64,000 nt of DNA from Tillus elongatus (taxonomy: Eukaryota > Arthropoda > Insecta > Coleoptera > Cleridae). A program made the translations under genes and the position numbers. How positions within the stretch are numbered: position 1 is the first letter of the stretch; every line of letters begins with the position of its first letter. Below are positions 60,871 to 64,000 of this stretch, piece by piece. The stretch covers positions 160,459,292 through 160,523,291 of the forward strand of contig OZ023266.1 in the NCBI GenBank assembly GCA_964006375.1, given 5' to 3'. The notes beneath the pieces were generated by a model. That model ran no database searches, was not told the DNA's origin, and worked only from the letters and a program-made list of their open reading frames with translations.

Positions 60871-63430
60871 GTCACCAACGGCACGTCAGTGGGCAAGGGA
60901 TGGCAGTCTTTGGGTGAGGGTCGGGTCACCGATGAGACGTATAGTTTTCTTCCGAATGGAATCCAGGATAGCGAGTGTAGAAGCGGCAGCAGCACCCCAA
61001 ATGTGGGAGCAGTATTCTAGGTTTGGTCTTATCTGTGAACTATATAAAGTATAGATATTAGCTGGTGAAAAGTATTTGCGAGCCCGAAAGAGGAAACCTA
61101 ATTTCTTAGCAGCCGCTTCTGCAATTTATGTGACATGTTGGTGCCAAGTGAGATTACGATCCACAGAAATGCCAACAAGTGAAAAGGACTCATTACTTTG
61201 AATAACTTGGTTGTTTATTGTGATGGATCTAGGGCTGGTGTATCTCTTATGGGAAAGAAAGCAAGACTGTGATTTGGTGTGGTTGAATTGTACAAGATTT
61301 CTACTTCCCCAGTCTAATATTTTTTGGAGATCCACGGAGATAGGACCCTCCATGAGTCTGCGATCCTCATCTAATTGGGCTAAAGAGATAGGCATAGAAT
61401 ATTGTATATTTGAGTGGAGGGTGCTGTCGTCCGCGTAACTGTGAACTGGGTTGGATGTGCTAGAGAGGAGGTCATTGATGTAGAGAAGAAGCAACGTAGG
61501 GGCTAAAGCTGAACCTTGAGGAACTCCTGAAATAATTGGATACAGTTTAGAGGAATGGCCATCCACAAGCTTCGGCTGAAGAGGAAATTTGCTGTCCACG
61601 TACAGAGTTTTGATGGGAGGCCATAGGTCGGTAGCTTATTAAGCAGCGCTGCGGGCCAGACCTGGTCGAATGCTTTGGATATGACTAGAGCGACAATCTG
61701 GGATTCACCGTGTAGTTCCTTATACTTGTTCCAAGAATAGGTGATAAAGGAAAGGAGGTCGGCACTTGATCTGCGCTGACGGAATTCATACTGCCTGTCA
61801 TGGATTAGACTGTGTGTTTCAAGAAATTTTAGTAATTCGGTGTTTATATACTTTTCCATTACTTTAGAGACGACTGAAAGGAGAGAAATCGGCCTGTAGT
61901 TGCTAGGAAGCGCTTTGGATCCTTTCTTCGGGACGGGTTGTACTCGAGCAGTTTTCCAGTTACGAGGGAATATGCCTCTATCGTAAGATGTCTGAAACAA
62001 AGGAGTCAGGACAAGAGCAAGTTCTGGTGCGCATTTTTTTTAAACAATTGCTGGTATCTCGTCAAGGCCAGAGGCTGTTCTGGTATTAAGAGAGGAGAGC
62101 ATCTTTTGTACCTTTTCAGTTTTGAAAATGATATCCCTCATTTTATGCGCGACATTGGGGACTGTTGGTGGTTGTACATTTCGAGGTGGGTTGAAAGTAG
62201 AATTACCGGCGAACAACGAGGCAGAAAATTCAGCCTTGCCCAGGGTGGTACAAACGATTTTATCTCCTGAGACAAGAGGTAGAAACGTGCTGTTGCAGAA
62301 ATTATTCCCAATAGATTTAACAAGAATCCAGAAGGGTTTGCTGCCACTGGAGCTTAAGAGGACTTTGTTTTTGATGTGGTTATTAAACGAGTTTTTTGCC
62401 TCAGAAAGAATGCGGACATAGCGGTTTCTTGCGTCGTTAAATGCTTTACGGTTTTCTTGACTGGGGTTATGTAGAAGCTTTTTGTGAGCTTTGACTGTTT
62501 CAAGTCTGGCCTTGTCACAGGATTTAGAGAACCAGGGCTTTTGAGTGGCTGCAGAGGTTTTATGTGTACATGGAATAAATAATTCCACGCCAGCTTGGAT
62601 AATTTCGGTGACGTTTTGTGAGATATCAGAGGGGCCAGGATGAGAGAAGCAGACAGACGCCCATGGAAATGAGGAAAAGTAATCTCGCATTTCGTCCCAG
62701 TTTGCGGAGTTTTTGTGCCAAAAGATGCGTGGGTGTGATGACTGTGTGACCTCGGGTTGCATTGCGCAGGAAGCAGTGACCATGCCGTGATCTGAGCGAC
62801 CCAGGGGGGCGGTGACTGATATCTTATAGCAGTCAGGATTTTTAGTAAGAAGGAGATCCGAGGGATTTGAGCTGTGTGTTGGGATGCGAGGAAAGTAAGT
62901 AGGTTGCTGAACCACATTGGCTAAAGAATTGCTGACTGCAAAGGCCTCCGCTGCTCTTCCTTGTGGATCGGTTTTTGAAGATCGTAGCCATTTCTTATTA
63001 TGGACATTGAAGTCACCAAGTGACCTCAAAAGGAGGATATTCAGAAATCAGATGGTCGGTTTTTTCAGAAAGGTTGTCAAAGAGCTGGACAAATTTGTTG
63101 TCAGAAGGTGACCGGTAAATGCAAGAGATGAATTTAGTTGCAGCCCTGAGAGAGAGTTTCAACCAAAGTATGTCTTTTCTTCCAGCCTCTAAATTGGGGA
63201 GTCTGGTGCAGAGTAGATTGCTACGGACGTACGCGCACACGCCTCCATGCAATATAAAAGAAGTAAGGAGCTCATACCCCGGGAAATTAAGGTGATTAGT
63301 GGCTGTTTTGGCCCTGATTTGAGTTTCGATTAGGAAAAGGAGTTGGGGCCTATTAGCCTGAAGGAAATGGTGGACGGAGTTCAGGTTAGAATTTAGGCCA
63401 CATATATTCGAGAAAGATATGTTAAATCTA

Positions 63431-63600
63431 TTTTACCTCCGGAATCTTTTGTACAAGGAGGAGCCATCATCATTTTTGCTTATAAGGGAAACCGACTCAT
63501 ACACCAGAACCGGAAACGTCCGTTGGGACTTCACTGGTCCCTTGATGTAAGGGGTAGTACCTCCTCGGGCGTGAAAAAATCCTTGAATATCACGTAAAGG
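63431..63600. other. Sequence upstream of the LINE, possibly its 5' untranslated region
   Basis: Less AT-rich than background (CCGGAAACGTCCGTTGGGAC). No separate gene seen. Confidence 0.35.
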
Positions 63601-63915
<315 letters not shown>

Positions 63916-64000
63916 TAGACATTTGTAAGCCAAACACAATCTACATTTTTACATAATGTAATTGATTGTGAATCATTAACTATGTATTAACAAGAGACAA

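Overview
This is an AT-rich, repeat-saturated window of an animal nuclear genome. The transposon families and the arthropod-type promoter motifs (TATA plus TCAGT initiator) point to an insect; the species cannot be fixed from the sequence. I see no convincing single-copy host protein gene. Almost everything recognisable is a mobile element, usually broken, often nested, and set among about 25 long pure (TA)n tracts. RNA-gene-like sequences are a tRNA-Pro-derived tRNA with a changed anticodon, a 5S rRNA-like gene, a tRNA-derived SINE with a second orphan head, a doubtful tRNA-like sequence, and a hammerhead ribozyme inside a Penelope-like element.

Layout. 1-3.6 kb: part of a roughly 2 kb dispersed repeat (probable solo LTR), a degenerate tandem repeat and a mariner transposase scrap. 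3.8-7.4 kb: a Tc1/mariner-type element with about 400 bp terminal inverted repeats lying in a (TA)n tract, then a 5'-truncated Penelope-like element (GIY-YIG domain plus hammerhead). 8.4-15.1 kb: several copies of a short (TA)n-cored nonautonomous family and an inverted pair of Penelope-like copies, the left arm split by the second copy of the 2 kb repeat. 15.1-21.65 kb: one pogo-like DNA transposon with a flanking TA duplication, broken by frameshifts and by two insertions of the (TA)n-cored family. 22-26.5 kb: more of that family plus a tandem array built partly from its 3' end. 26.7-28.8 kb: a hAT element with a perfect 8 bp target duplication. 30-35.4 kb: SINE, a 5'-truncated RNase H-bearing LINE inside a direct repeat, and a piggyBac 3' end. 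35.4-39.3 kb: little recognisable. 39.8-45.1 kb: two more long-TIR mariner-type elements, one broken only by two nonsense codons. 46.7-52.8 kb: a LINE whose 1215-codon ORF2 is intact. 53-64 kb: a (TTTA)n tract, transposase and LINE remnants, the 5S-like gene and an LTR-like promoter block.

The theme is one abundant nonautonomous family: inverted AGTGAATTTT/AAAATTCACT motifs near its ends, a (TA)n core, a conserved 3' hairpin (ACGCA-CTTGC-TGCGT) and insertion into a run of T without target duplication. This architecture matches what is known of Helentron-associated elements (HINEs, for example Drosophila DINE-1), so I call it HINE-like; the assignment is inference. Its (TA)n cores hold two TA-targeting mariner-type insertions, and its 3' end recurs in a tandem array. 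Pure (TA)n tracts also lie inside the reading frames of two unrelated LINEs, so tract expansion seems to act across sequence contexts here.
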